NCBI GenBank assembly: GCA_023388715.1
Contig: JAEWFT010000002.1
Location: 1-46,553, forward strand
Length of the DNA: 46,553 nt
Origin: Pseudomonadota bacterium
GTDB lineage: Bacteria > Pseudomonadota > Gammaproteobacteria > Xanthomonadales > Xanthomonadaceae
Direction: 5' to 3'
Below, one piece after another: positions 26,371 to 34,530 of this stretch (positions are counted from its first letter, which is position 1; the number at the start of each line of letters is the position of its first letter). The notes beneath the pieces were generated by a model, which was given only the letters and a program-made list of their open reading frames with translations, did not search any database and was not told the origin of the DNA. The position numbers were made by a program, and so were the translations under genes.

Positions 26371-29193
26371 ATGCTCGAACTCCTGCTTGCACTGCCGTTC
26401 CTGTCGGCGGCGTTGATCGCGCTGCAACCCCGGCTTTCGCGTAAACGCGCGGCCTGGCTCGCGGCGCTGGCGCCATTGCTGGGCCTGGTGGTGCTGGCAT
26501 TGCTGACCCCGGCGGTGCTCGCGGGCGAGACCCCACGCACGGCGTGGGCGTGGATCCCGCAGGCCGGCCTCAACGTCTCGCTGCGGCTGGATGGCCTGGC
26601 CTGGATGTTCGCCGGCATGGTGCTGGGCATCGGCGCGTTGGTGGTGATGTACGCCCACTACTACCTGTCGCCGCGCGACAGCGCCACGCGCTTCTATGCC
26701 TTCCTGCTGCTCTTCATGGGCGCGATGCTGGGCCTGGTGCTGGCCGGCAACCTGTTGCTGCTGGTGGTGTTCTGGGAACTGACCAGCATCAGTTCGTTCC
26801 TGCTGATCGGGTTCTGGACGCACCAGCAAGAGGCGCGGCAGGGCGCGCGGATGGCGCTGGCCGTGACCGGCGCCGGCGGGCTGGCGCTGCTGGCCGGGGT
26901 GCTGCTGATCGGGCGCGTGGTCGGCAGTTACGAGCTGGACGCGGTGCTTGCCGCCGGCGATGCCATTCGCGCCAGTAAGCACTACCCGGCGATCCTGGCG
27001 CTGGTGCTGGCGGCCGTGTTCACCAAGAGCGCGCAGTTCCCGTTCCACTTCTGGCTGCCGCACGCCATGGCCGCGCCCACCCCGGTCTCGGCCTACCTGC
27101 ACTCGGCGACGATGGTGAAGGCGGGCGTGTTCCTGCTGGCGCGCCTGCACCCGGTCCTGGCCGGCACCGACCTGTTCTTCGTGGTGGTCACCGTGGTCGG
27201 CGCGACCACCCTTCTGGTGGGCGCGTGGTTCGCGATCTTCCAGCACGACATCAAGGGCCTGCTCGCCTACTCGACGATCTCCCACCTCGGCCTGATCACC
27301 CTGCTGTTCGGCCTGTCCACGCCGATGGCGGTGGTCGCCGGACTGTTCCACATCCTCAACCACGCCACCTTCAAGGCCTCGCTGTTCATGGCCGCCGGCA
27401 TCATCGACCACGAAACCGGCACCCGAGACATGCGCCTGCTCGGCAACCTGCGGCGCTACCTGCCGTGGACCAGCGCGCTGGCGATCGTGGCCTCGCTGGC
27501 GATGGCCGGCATCCCGCTGCTCAACGGCTTCCTGTCCAAGGAAATGTTCTTCGCCGAGGCGCTGCAGGTGGAGGCCCAGGACGGGATGGACCTGTTCGTG
27601 ACCGGCACCGCCATCCTGGCCGGGATCCTTGGCGTCGCCTACAGCCTGCGCTTCGTGCATGACACCTTCTTCGGCAACGGGCCGCGCGGTCTGGAAAAGC
27701 CGCCGCACGAGCCACCCGTCTGGATGCAGGCGCCGGTGGCGGTGCTCGTGGCCGGCTGCCTGGCGGTGGGCATGCTGCCCGCGCTGACCGTGCAGGTGCC
27801 GCTGGAGGTGGCGGTGCGCGACACCCTCGGCCCGGCCGCGCCGCAGTTCGACCTCGCGATCTGGCACGGCATCAACCAGCCCCTGCTAATGAGCCTGGCC
27901 GGGGTGGTCGGCGGCATCGCGCTGTACTTCGGGCTTCGCCGGCTGCTGGACCTGCATGCGATCGTGCGCCGCTCGCTGGCGCGCCACCTGTTCAAGCTCA
28001 ACATGGAAGCGCTGTACCGGCTGGCCGACCGCTTCACCGACGCGATCGCCAACGGCAGCCTGCAGCGCAGCCTGCTGCTGCTGGTGCTGGCGGCGGTGGT
28101 CGCCGGCGCCGCGCCTTTCCTGTCGAGGCCGCTGGCGCTGGACCTTGGCGCCTCGCAACCGCTGCCACTGGTCGGCTGGGGCCTGTGGATCATCCTCGCC
28201 GCCTGCACCTATTACACCGTGCGCCTGCACCGGCAGCGCCTGCTCGCGCTGATCGTGATGGGCGGCGTGGGCCTGGTGGTGAGCATGACCTTCGCCCTGC
28301 TGTCGGCGCCGGACCTGGCCCTCACCCAGCTGCTGGTGGAGATGGTCAGCCTGGCGCTGCTGCTGCTGGGGCTGCACTACCTGCCGTCGCGCGCGCCGCC
28401 GGAACGCGCGCCGCTGCGCAAGACGCGCGACGTGGTGGTGGCGCTGGTCGCCGGGCTTGGGGTGGCCACGCTTGCCTATGCGGCGATGACCCGCACCATC
28501 GCCGATCCCGCGAGCGCCGGGATGCTCGAGCGCGCATTGCCCGAAGCCTACGGGCGCAACGTGGTGAACGTGATCCTGGTCGACTTCCGCGGCTTCGATA
28601 CCTTCGGCGAGATCGCCGTGTTCGCGATCGCCGCGCTGATCGTGCACGCGCTGCTGCGGCGGGCGCGGCTGGCTCCCGACCGGCTGATGGCGGGTGGCCC
28701 GGTCAAGCTGCCGGTGCCGGCCGACCTTGCGCAGATGATGTTCCCGCTGACCCTGACGGTGTCGGTGTTCCTGTTCCTGCGCGGGCACAACGCGCCCGGC
28801 GGCGGCTTCATCGCGGGGCTGGTGCTGGCGGTCCCGCTGCTGATCCAGTACGTGATCCAGGGCGCGGTTTCGGTCGAATCGCGGTTCGGCTTCGACTATG
28901 TCCGCAGCATTGGCATCGGCCTGATCGTGGCCGGCGTCGGCGGCGCCGGCTCGCTGCTGTTCGGCCTGCCGTTCCTGACTTCCGGCCACGCCGAACCGTG
29001 GATCCCGCTGATCGGCAACGTGCCGCTGGCCAGCGCGCTGGTGTTCGACACCGGGGTCTACCTCACCGTCTTCGGCGGGGTGATGCTGATCCTCTCCATG
29101 CTGGGCACGATCAAGCCCTCGCGCACCGTCGCCTCGCGCCATGGCGTGGTACAGCCGGGCACCCTGTCCAGCGCGACCGGGGAGCAGTGCTGA
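26371..29193 (+). CDS. mrpA: Mrp Na+/H+ antiporter subunit A fused to subunit B
   Basis: Large membrane subunit of the multi-subunit Mrp antiporter, which exchanges cytoplasmic Na+ for protons and supports pH and salt tolerance. 940 residues: complex I ND5-like part with LFMGAMLGLVLAGNLLLLVVFWELTSISSFLLIGFW-type helices (about 95-140), KSAQFPFHFWLPHAMAAPTPVSAYLHSATMVKAGVF (219-250, in part), HDIKGLLAYSTISHLGL near 291, DUF4040 near 625-670, and a C-terminal MrpB domain from about 778 (MFPLTLTVSVFLFLRGHNAPG, GGGFIAGLVLA). Normal A and B are separate genes in Bacillus; fusion is the group seen in many proteobacteria. First gene of the operon. Confidence 0.95.
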   Translation: MLELLLALPFLSAALIALQPRLSRKRAAWLAALAPLLGLVVLALLTPAVLAGETPRTAWAWIPQAGLNVSLRLDGLAWMFAGMVLGIGALVVMYAHYYLSPRDSATRFYAFLLLFMGAMLGLVLAGNLLLLVVFWELTSISSFLLIGFWTHQQEARQGARMALAVTGAGGLALLAGVLLIGRVVGSYELDAVLAAGDAIRASKHYPAILALVLAAVFTKSAQFPFHFWLPHAMAAPTPVSAYLHSATMVKAGVFLLARLHPVLAGTDLFFVVVTVVGATTLLVGAWFAIFQHDIKGLLAYSTISHLGLITLLFGLSTPMAVVAGLFHILNHATFKASLFMAAGIIDHETGTRDMRLLGNLRRYLPWTSALAIVASLAMAGIPLLNGFLSKEMFFAEALQVEAQDGMDLFVTGTAILAGILGVAYSLRFVHDTFFGNGPRGLEKPPHEPPVWMQAPVAVLVAGCLAVGMLPALTVQVPLEVAVRDTLGPAAPQFDLAIWHGINQPLLMSLAGVVGGIALYFGLRRLLDLHAIVRRSLARHLFKLNMEALYRLADRFTDAIANGSLQRSLLLLVLAAVVAGAAPFLSRPLALDLGASQPLPLVGWGLWIILAACTYYTVRLHRQRLLALIVMGGVGLVVSMTFALLSAPDLALTQLLVEMVSLALLLLGLHYLPSRAPPERAPLRKTRDVVVALVAGLGVATLAYAAMTRTIADPASAGMLERALPEAYGRNVVNVILVDFRGFDTFGEIAVFAIAALIVHALLRRARLAPDRLMAGGPVKLPVPADLAQMMFPLTLTVSVFLFLRGHNAPGGGFIAGLVLAVPLLIQYVIQGAVSVESRFGFDYVRSIGIGLIVAGVGGAGSLLFGLPFLTSGHAEPWIPLIGNVPLASALVFDTGVYLTVFGGVMLILSMLGTIKPSRTVASRHGVVQPGTLSSATGEQC

Positions 29194-29624
29194 TGGAACT
29201 GGCGATCGCGAGCGCCATCGGCATCCTCACCAGCGCCGGCATCTACCTGTTGCTGCGCGCGCGCAGCTTCGACGTGATCCTCGGCCTGACCCTGCTGACC
29301 TACGCCACCAACCTGCTGATCTTCGCCGCCGGTGGCCTGGTCGTCGGCAAGCCGCCGGTGCTGCGCGACGGGGTCGCGCCCACCCTTGCGCACTACAGCG
29401 ACCCGCTGCCGCAGGCGCTGGTGCTGACCGCGATCGTGATCTCGTTCGCGATGACCGCGGTGGCGATCGTGCTGGCGATCCGCAGCCGCGGCGATCTGGG
29501 CAGCGACCATGTCGATGGCCGCGAGGCCGAACGCCGCTTCCTCGCCCGCGAGCAGCGCCGCCACGCGCGCGCGCTGGCGCGGCGACGCAGTGACGACGAC
29601 GCGGCGCCGGGGGCGGGCCCATGA
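29193..29624 (+). CDS. mrpC: Mrp antiporter subunit C
   Basis: 143 residues, homologous to complex I subunit NuoK: three helices, with GIYLLLRARSFDVILGLTLL and SDPLPQALVLTAIVISFAMTA, the conserved Asp-Pro-Leu-Pro-Gln-Ala-Leu-Val-Leu-Thr signature. It has a charged C-terminal tail (DHVDGREAERRFLAREQRRH) absent from shorter members. Its ATG shares one base with the mrpA stop (TGATG); a GTG at 29187 is possible. Confidence 0.95.
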   Translation: MELAIASAIGILTSAGIYLLLRARSFDVILGLTLLTYATNLLIFAAGGLVVGKPPVLRDGVAPTLAHYSDPLPQALVLTAIVISFAMTAVAIVLAIRSRGDLGSDHVDGREAERRFLAREQRRHARALARRRSDDDAAPGAGP

Positions 29625-31183
29625 ACCACCTGCCGCTGCTGCCGATCCTGATCCCGCTGTTCGCCGCGGCGGCCGTGCTGTTCTTCGAGCACCGCCGCTT
29701 CGGCATCCTGCCGCAGCGGGTGGTGGCGTGGACGTCGATGATGGCCATGCTGGCGGTCTCGCTGCTGATGCTGCGCGATGCCTCCGGCGGCGACATCGCG
29801 GTCTACCTGCTCGGCGACTGGCCGGCGCGGCTGGGCATCGCGCTGATGGTCGACCGCCTGTCCGCGCTGATGGTGGTGGTCGCGCAGCTGCTGGGCCTGG
29901 CCTGCCTGTTGCATGCCTGCGCCGGCTGGGACCGTCGCGCGCCGCACTTCCATGCGTTCTTCCAGTTCCAGCTGATGGGCCTCAACGGCGCCTTCCTCAC
30001 CGGCGATGCGTTCAACCTGTTCGTGTTCTTCGAGATCCTGCTGATCGCCTCGTATGGCCTGATGTTGAGCGCCGGGCGCGGCAAGCGGATACGCGCGGGC
30101 CTGCACTACGTCGCCTTCAACATCGCCGCATCGACCCTGTTCCTGATCGCGCTCGGCCTGCTGTACGGCCTGCTGGGTACCCTCAACATGGCCGAGATGG
30201 CGGTGCGGGTGTCGCAGCTGCAGGGCGCCGACGTCGCGCTGGTGCAGGCCGCGGCGGGGATCCTGCTGGTGGTGTTCTGCGGCAAGGCGGCGCTGCTGCC
30301 GATGTACCTGTGGCTGCCGCCGACCTATACCTACGCGCCGGCGGCGGTGGCCGCGCTGTTCGCGATCATGACCAAGGTCGGGCTGTACGCGGTGCTGCGC
30401 TTCGGACACCTCAGCTTCGGCGCCGACGGCCCGCTGGACGGATTCGCATGGCCGGCGCTGCTGGTGCTGGGCGGGATCACGCTTGCGCTGGCATCGCTGG
30501 GCGCGCTCGCCGAGCGCAGGCTGCGCACGCTGGCGGCGTACCTGGTGGTGTGTTCGGCGGCCACGCTGTTCATCGCCTTCGCGCTGGACACCCCGGGCAC
30601 GATCGCCGCCGGCTTGTACTACCTGGTGCACAGCACCTTTGCCGGCGCCGCGCTGTTCCTGCTGGCGGACCTGATCCGCCGGCGGCGCGGCGATGCCAGC
30701 GACCGCAAGGACCTGGTCTCGGAGCTGCCCGGCCGCACCATGCCGGCGATCCTGTTCCTGGTGGTGGCGGTGTCGCTCGCGGGCCTGCCGCCGCTGTCCG
30801 GCTTCATCGGCAAGCTGCTGCTGATGGAGGCGACCCCGGCCCCGGCCACCACCTGGGTCTGGTGGCTGCTGCTGGCCAGCAGCTTCCTGATGCTGGTCGG
30901 CCTCGCGCGCGCCTTCACCCGCCTGTTCTGGCGCACCGAGCCGTGGCCGGATGCACCGCGCGGCGCGCTGGCCGCCTACGAGGCCGCCGACGACATGGCC
31001 AAGGCGCCAAGCCGCCCGCTGGAGACCGCCGGCACCCTGCTGCTGGTGGGCTACGGCATCGCCATGACCATTGCCGCCGCCCCGCTGCTGGACTACGCCC
31101 GCGCCAGCGCCGAGCAGCTGGCCTCGCCGGGTGCGTACGTGCAGCAGCTGCGCGCCGAACCCACGCTCGTGAGGAAACCCTGA
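29621..31183 (+). CDS. mrpD: Mrp antiporter subunit D
   Basis: 520 residues, the second ND5/ND2-like proton-transport subunit with about 14 helices. VFFEILLIASYGLMLSAG carries the Glu of helix 5, and GKAALLPMYLWLPPTYTYAPAAVAALFAI the transporter-type Lys and broken helix; GLPPLSGFIGKLLLME is near 390-410. Starts in an ATGA overlap with mrpC. Essential for antiport in all studied Mrp systems. Confidence 0.96.
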   Translation: MNHLPLLPILIPLFAAAAVLFFEHRRFGILPQRVVAWTSMMAMLAVSLLMLRDASGGDIAVYLLGDWPARLGIALMVDRLSALMVVVAQLLGLACLLHACAGWDRRAPHFHAFFQFQLMGLNGAFLTGDAFNLFVFFEILLIASYGLMLSAGRGKRIRAGLHYVAFNIAASTLFLIALGLLYGLLGTLNMAEMAVRVSQLQGADVALVQAAAGILLVVFCGKAALLPMYLWLPPTYTYAPAAVAALFAIMTKVGLYAVLRFGHLSFGADGPLDGFAWPALLVLGGITLALASLGALAERRLRTLAAYLVVCSAATLFIAFALDTPGTIAAGLYYLVHSTFAGAALFLLADLIRRRRGDASDRKDLVSELPGRTMPAILFLVVAVSLAGLPPLSGFIGKLLLMEATPAPATTWVWWLLLASSFLMLVGLARAFTRLFWRTEPWPDAPRGALAAYEAADDMAKAPSRPLETAGTLLLVGYGIAMTIAAAPLLDYARASAEQLASPGAYVQQLRAEPTLVRKP

Positions 31184-31184
31184 C

Positions 31185-31685
31185 ATGCCGCTCAACTGGC
31201 GCTCGCGCTGGCTGCCCTCGCCGCTGCTCAGCATGATCGTGTTCGGCTTCTGGCTGCTGATGAACGATTCGGTCGACCGCGGCACGCTGGCGATGGCGCT
31301 GCTGCTGGCGCTGGTGGTGCCGCCGTTCGCGGCGCGGCTGGACCGCGAGTTCGCCAGCTTCGGCCGCCTGCACGGCGTGCCGCGGCTGGCGCTGGTGCTG
31401 CTGCGGGACATGGTGGTCGCCAACTTCACTGTGGCCCGCCAGGTCCTCGGCCCGGAGGAAAAGCTGCGCCCGGGGTTCGTCTGGATCCCGCTGGAGATCC
31501 GCAACATCCACGGCATCGCCGCGCTCACCAGCTTCATCACCCTGACCCCCGGCACCGTGTCCTCGGAGCTGTCGGACGACCGCCGCTTCCTGCTGGTGCA
31601 CGTGCTGGACATGGGCAACGCCGATGCCATCGTGCGCGACATCAAGCAGCGCTACGAGCGGCCGCTGCTGGAGATCTTCCCGTGA
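31185..31685 (+). CDS. mrpE: Mrp antiporter subunit E
   Basis: 166 residues with three helices near the N terminus and a soluble C-terminal part: FVWIPLEIRNIHGIAAL, then SFITLTPGTVSSELSDDRRFLLVHVLD, the hallmark of MrpE. A GAGGAAA site lies upstream; the gene starts two bases after the mrpD stop. Confidence 0.95.
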   Translation: MPLNWRSRWLPSPLLSMIVFGFWLLMNDSVDRGTLAMALLLALVVPPFAARLDREFASFGRLHGVPRLALVLLRDMVVANFTVARQVLGPEEKLRPGFVWIPLEIRNIHGIAALTSFITLTPGTVSSELSDDRRFLLVHVLDMGNADAIVRDIKQRYERPLLEIFP

Positions 31686-31966
31686 CGCCTCAGGCACTGG
31701 TCGGGATGGCGGTGGTGGCCTCGATGGTGGTCGTTTCGATCGCGGTGCTGATGGCGCTGGTACGCCTGCTGCGAGGCCCCACCGTGCCCGACCGCGTGCT
31801 GGCGCTGGACACGCTCAACGTGGCCAGCATCGCCCTGCTGATCCTGTTCGGCATGCACCTGGGCACCGCGGTCTATTTCGAGGTGGCGCTGATCATCGCG
31901 ATGCTCAGCTTCGTCAGCACGGTGGTGCTGAGCAAGTACGTGATCCGCCGGGACATCGTCGAATGA
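31682..31966 (+). CDS. mrpF: Mrp antiporter subunit F
   Basis: 94 residues, three helices. The signature LLRGPTVPDRVLALDTLN is at 28-45 and FGMHLGTAVYFEVALIIAML follows, containing the conserved polar residue Asp/Glu region used in bile-salt and cation transport. GTG start inside a GTGA overlap with mrpE. Confidence 0.95.
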   Translation: MTPQALVGMAVVASMVVVSIAVLMALVRLLRGPTVPDRVLALDTLNVASIALLILFGMHLGTAVYFEVALIIAMLSFVSTVVLSKYVIRRDIVE

Positions 31967-32349
31967 GCTGGCTCCTCGCCATCCTGCTGGTCGCGCTGCT
32001 GGCGTTCGGCTGCTTCTTCATCCTGCTCGGCTCGTACGGGCTGCTGAAGCTGTCGGAGTTCTACAAGCGCCTGCATGCACCGACCAAGGCCAGCACCCTG
32101 GGCGTCGGCTCGGTGCTGGTGGCGTCGATCGGCTACCACGCCATCGTCGGTACCGATCCGCAGCCACGCGAGCTGCTGATCACCGCCTTCCTGTTCATCA
32201 CCGCGCCGATCGGCGCCCACCTCATGGCGAAGGCGGCGCTGGCGCTGCACATGGCGCAACGCCCGCCGCTGCCGGACTGCGGGACCGTCGATGGCCGCCC
32301 GGCCGGCGATCCGGTCGGCTGCGGCGAACCGGAACAGCCCCCGACGTAG
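31963..32349 (+). CDS. mrpG: Mrp antiporter subunit G
   Basis: 128 residues with three helices: LLGSYGLLKLSEFYKRLHAPTKASTLGVG is the family signature (in 22-50), followed by ELLITAFLFITAPIGAHLMAKAAL. A Pro/Gly-rich C-terminal tail (DCGTVDGRPAGDPVGCGEPE) extends beyond the last helix. Starts in an ATGA overlap with mrpF. Last gene of the operon; no terminator hairpin is evident after it. Confidence 0.95.
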   Translation: MSWLLAILLVALLAFGCFFILLGSYGLLKLSEFYKRLHAPTKASTLGVGSVLVASIGYHAIVGTDPQPRELLITAFLFITAPIGAHLMAKAALALHMAQRPPLPDCGTVDGRPAGDPVGCGEPEQPPT

Positions 32350-32471
32350 CGCGCCTGCCGGGGTGGCGCTCGCCCTGCCACCCGAACCCCGGGCATCCGG
32401 CGTGTCGCATGGCGGTCATGCCGATGCAATCGGCGCGGATGAGCATGCGCGCTGGAACCGGGGGCGATGCC

Positions 32472-32729
32472 ATGCTGCTGCACAAGACCACGCGGGCCCA
32501 CGCTGCGCTGCAGTCCGCGCGCGATGCCAACCTCAGCCTCGCCGATCGCCGCATCCTGATCCTGGCCGACGGACGCCGCAGCCTGAATGAGCTGGTCGGG
32601 CTGCTGGGCAGCGAGGCATTGCCCAGCATCGAGCGTCTGCTGCGCGAGCGCTACCTCGAGGATGGGCGCGCCGGTGTGGCGATCACGCCCGCGCGGTCCT
32701 CGCCGCCACGGGCGTGGGCAGCGCGCTGA
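32472..32729 (+). CDS. Unknown protein, probable 5' part of a frameshifted gene
   Basis: 85 residues, soluble, not recognised. The core LADRRILILADGRRSLNELV looks like a winged-helix-type or PilZ-linked segment but no motif is decisive. Other in-frame ATGs at 32445, 32427 and 32409 are possible; 32472 (MLLHKTTRAHAALQ) is chosen by content. The final residues (SSPPRAWAAR) diverge in composition and overlap the next ORF by 16 bases in another frame. Confidence 0.5.
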   Translation: MLLHKTTRAHAALQSARDANLSLADRRILILADGRRSLNELVGLLGSEALPSIERLLRERYLEDGRAGVAITPARSSPPRAWAAR

Positions 32730-33172
32730 GCGGCCTGCTACGCGCGTCTACCGATGCCGTGCAGGCGCGCGCCGGATCGGTGCGCGCGCCGCCCAGCCAA
32801 GCCTCCGCGTCCGCCCCACCCGCCACCATCGCGCCCAGCAGTGCCGGTGTGGCCGCCGGTCGCCAGCGCCGCTCGCTGGTGGCGGCCAAATTGTACGTCA
32901 TCGACATGCTGCAGCTGCAGCGCCATCCGGACGCGGTGGACCTCAAGGCGCGGCTTCAGAGCTGCAGCGATCCGCACGACCTGCTGGCGCTGCTGCTGGA
33001 AGCAGCGCAGGCGCTGCACCGGCTCACCAGCGCAAGCTTCGGCGAGCGGATCATGGCCCGCCTGCGCGAGGTGGTGCCGGAGGACGCGCTGCCGGCACTG
33101 GAGCAGGCGTTCCGGCAGGAGGCGGCGGACGGGGAAACGACGCGGCCGCGAATGCGGCTGGTCGGCGGTTGA
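32714..33172 (+). CDS. Unknown protein, probable 3' part of a frameshifted gene
   Basis: 152 residues from a GTG start. An Ala/Ser/Pro-rich linker (1-50), then a helical domain RQRRSLVAAKLYVIDMLQLQRH, LQSCSDPHDLLALLLEAAQA and SFGERIMARLREVVPEDAL. The same frame is open well upstream of 32714 with no start codon, reading AVLAATGVGSALSGLLRAS, which joins naturally to the previous ORF. Its stop lies four bases from the stop of hmgA. Confidence 0.5.
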   Translation: MGSALSGLLRASTDAVQARAGSVRAPPSQASASAPPATIAPSSAGVAAGRQRRSLVAAKLYVIDMLQLQRHPDAVDLKARLQSCSDPHDLLALLLEAAQALHRLTSASFGERIMARLREVVPEDALPALEQAFRQEAADGETTRPRMRLVGG

Positions 33173-33176
33173 GGCG

Positions 33177-34475
33177 TCAGTCCTGCTTGAAGTGCCTGGC
33201 CAGGCCCGCCCAGCACGCCTGGTAATCGCGCTGCCGGTGGGCGGCCTCCAGCGCCTCGCGTGTAGGGCGGATGACCGCGCGGGTCTCGAACATGAAGGCC
33301 ATGGTGTCGGCGATCACGTCCGGCCGCGACAGGTCGGCGCTGCTGGCCTTGTCGAAGGTGGCCGCATCCGGGCCGTGGCCGGTCATGCAGTTGTGCAGGC
33401 TGGCGCCGCCGGGCGCGAAGCCCTCGGCCTTGGCGTCGTACACGCCGTCGATCAGGCCCATGAACTCGCTGGCGATGTTGCGGTGGAACCACGGCGGGCG
33501 GAACGTGTCCTGCGCCACCAGCCAGCGCGGCGGGAAGATCGCGAAGTCCAGGTTGCCAACGCCGGGGGTGTCGCTGGGCGAGGTCAGCACCAGGAAGATC
33601 GACGGGTCCGGGTGGTCGTAGCTGATCGAGCCGATGGTGTTGAAGCGGCGCAGGTCGTACTTGTACGGCGCGTGGCTGCCATGCCAGCCGACCACGTCCA
33701 GGGGCGAATGGCCGATGTCCGCGTGCCACAGGTGGCCCTGGAACTTGGCGATCAGCTCGAACTCGCCCTCTTCGTCCTCGTAGGCCGCATGCGGGGACAG
33801 GAAGTCGCGCGGGTTGGCCAGGCCGTTGCTGCCGATCGGCCCGAGGTCCGGCAGCCGCAGGAAGGCGCCGAAGTTCTCGCAGACGTAGCCGCGCGCGGCG
33901 CCTTCCGGCAACGCCACCCGGAAGCGGATGCCGCGCGGGATCACCGCGATTTCCTGCGGCGCCACGTCCAGCACGCCCAGCTCGGTCTCGATGTGCAGCG
34001 CGCCCTGCTGCGGCACGATCAGCAGCTCGCCGTCGGCGTCGTAGAAGAAGCGGCCCTGCATGTCGCGGTTGGCCGCATACATGTGCACCGCGATGCCCGA
34101 CATCGCGGCGGGACTGCCGTTGCCGGCCATCGTCAGCAGGCCCTCGACGAAATCCGCAGGCGCCTCCGGCATCGGCAGCGGATCCCAGCGCAACTGGTCG
34201 GGGGTGACCGGGCCGCTGCCGAAGTCGTTGTGCAGCCGCGGCTGCGCGAACGGCGCAAACGGGCCGTGCATCGCCGCGGGGCGGATGCGGTACAGCCAGC
34301 TGCGGCGGTTCTGGTGGCGCGGCGCAGTGAACGCGGTGCCGCTCAGCTGCTCGGCGTACAGCCCGTGCGCGACCCGCTGCGGCGAGTTGCGGCCCTGCGG
34401 CAGGGTGCCGGGCAGCGCCTCGGTCGCGAACTCGTTGCCGAAGCCGGACTGGTAGCCGGTGGATGCGATGGTCAT
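33177..34475 (-). CDS. hmgA: Homogentisate 1,2-dioxygenase
   Basis: Fe(II) enzyme opening the ring of homogentisate in tyrosine and phenylalanine breakdown. 432 residues, normal length. Iron ligands can be seen as His331 and Glu337 in PPWFHRNIASEF and His367 in TGHGPDAATFD. The N terminus MTIASTGYQSGFGNEFATEA is typical. It lies 55 bases after hppD, which makes its substrate. The next enzyme (maleylacetoacetate isomerase) is not in the window. Confidence 0.98.
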   Translation of the reverse strand: MTIASTGYQSGFGNEFATEALPGTLPQGRNSPQRVAHGLYAEQLSGTAFTAPRHQNRRSWLYRIRPAAMHGPFAPFAQPRLHNDFGSGPVTPDQLRWDPLPMPEAPADFVEGLLTMAGNGSPAAMSGIAVHMYAANRDMQGRFFYDADGELLIVPQQGALHIETELGVLDVAPQEIAVIPRGIRFRVALPEGAARGYVCENFGAFLRLPDLGPIGSNGLANPRDFLSPHAAYEDEEGEFELIAKFQGHLWHADIGHSPLDVVGWHGSHAPYKYDLRRFNTIGSISYDHPDPSIFLVLTSPSDTPGVGNLDFAIFPPRWLVAQDTFRPPWFHRNIASEFMGLIDGVYDAKAEGFAPGGASLHNCMTGHGPDAATFDKASSADLSRPDVIADTMAFMFETRAVIRPTREALEAAHRQRDYQACWAGLARHFKQD

Positions 34476-34496
34476 CTTGGAGTCCTGGAACGCAAA

Positions 34497-34516
34497 GGCC
34501 CCTGCATGCAGGGGCC
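34497..34516 (-). terminator. Perfect 20-bp palindrome between hppD and hmgA
   Basis: GGCCCCTGCATGCAGGGGCC, fully self-complementary, followed on the minus strand by TTTGCG. It could form a hairpin in the mRNA that partly terminates before hmgA, or act as a protein-binding dyad. The three-T tract is too short for a strong terminator. Confidence 0.45.
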
Positions 34517-34530
34517 GTGGAATCGTCGGC

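Noticed and set aside
29393..31645. 750-residue minus-strand frame opposite the mrp genes
   Set aside because: Mrp subunits on the plus strand are unambiguous; this frame is a shadow.
32350..32471. Possible small gene or regulatory RNA after mrpG
   Set aside because: No ribosome-binding site, promoter or stable hairpin stood out.
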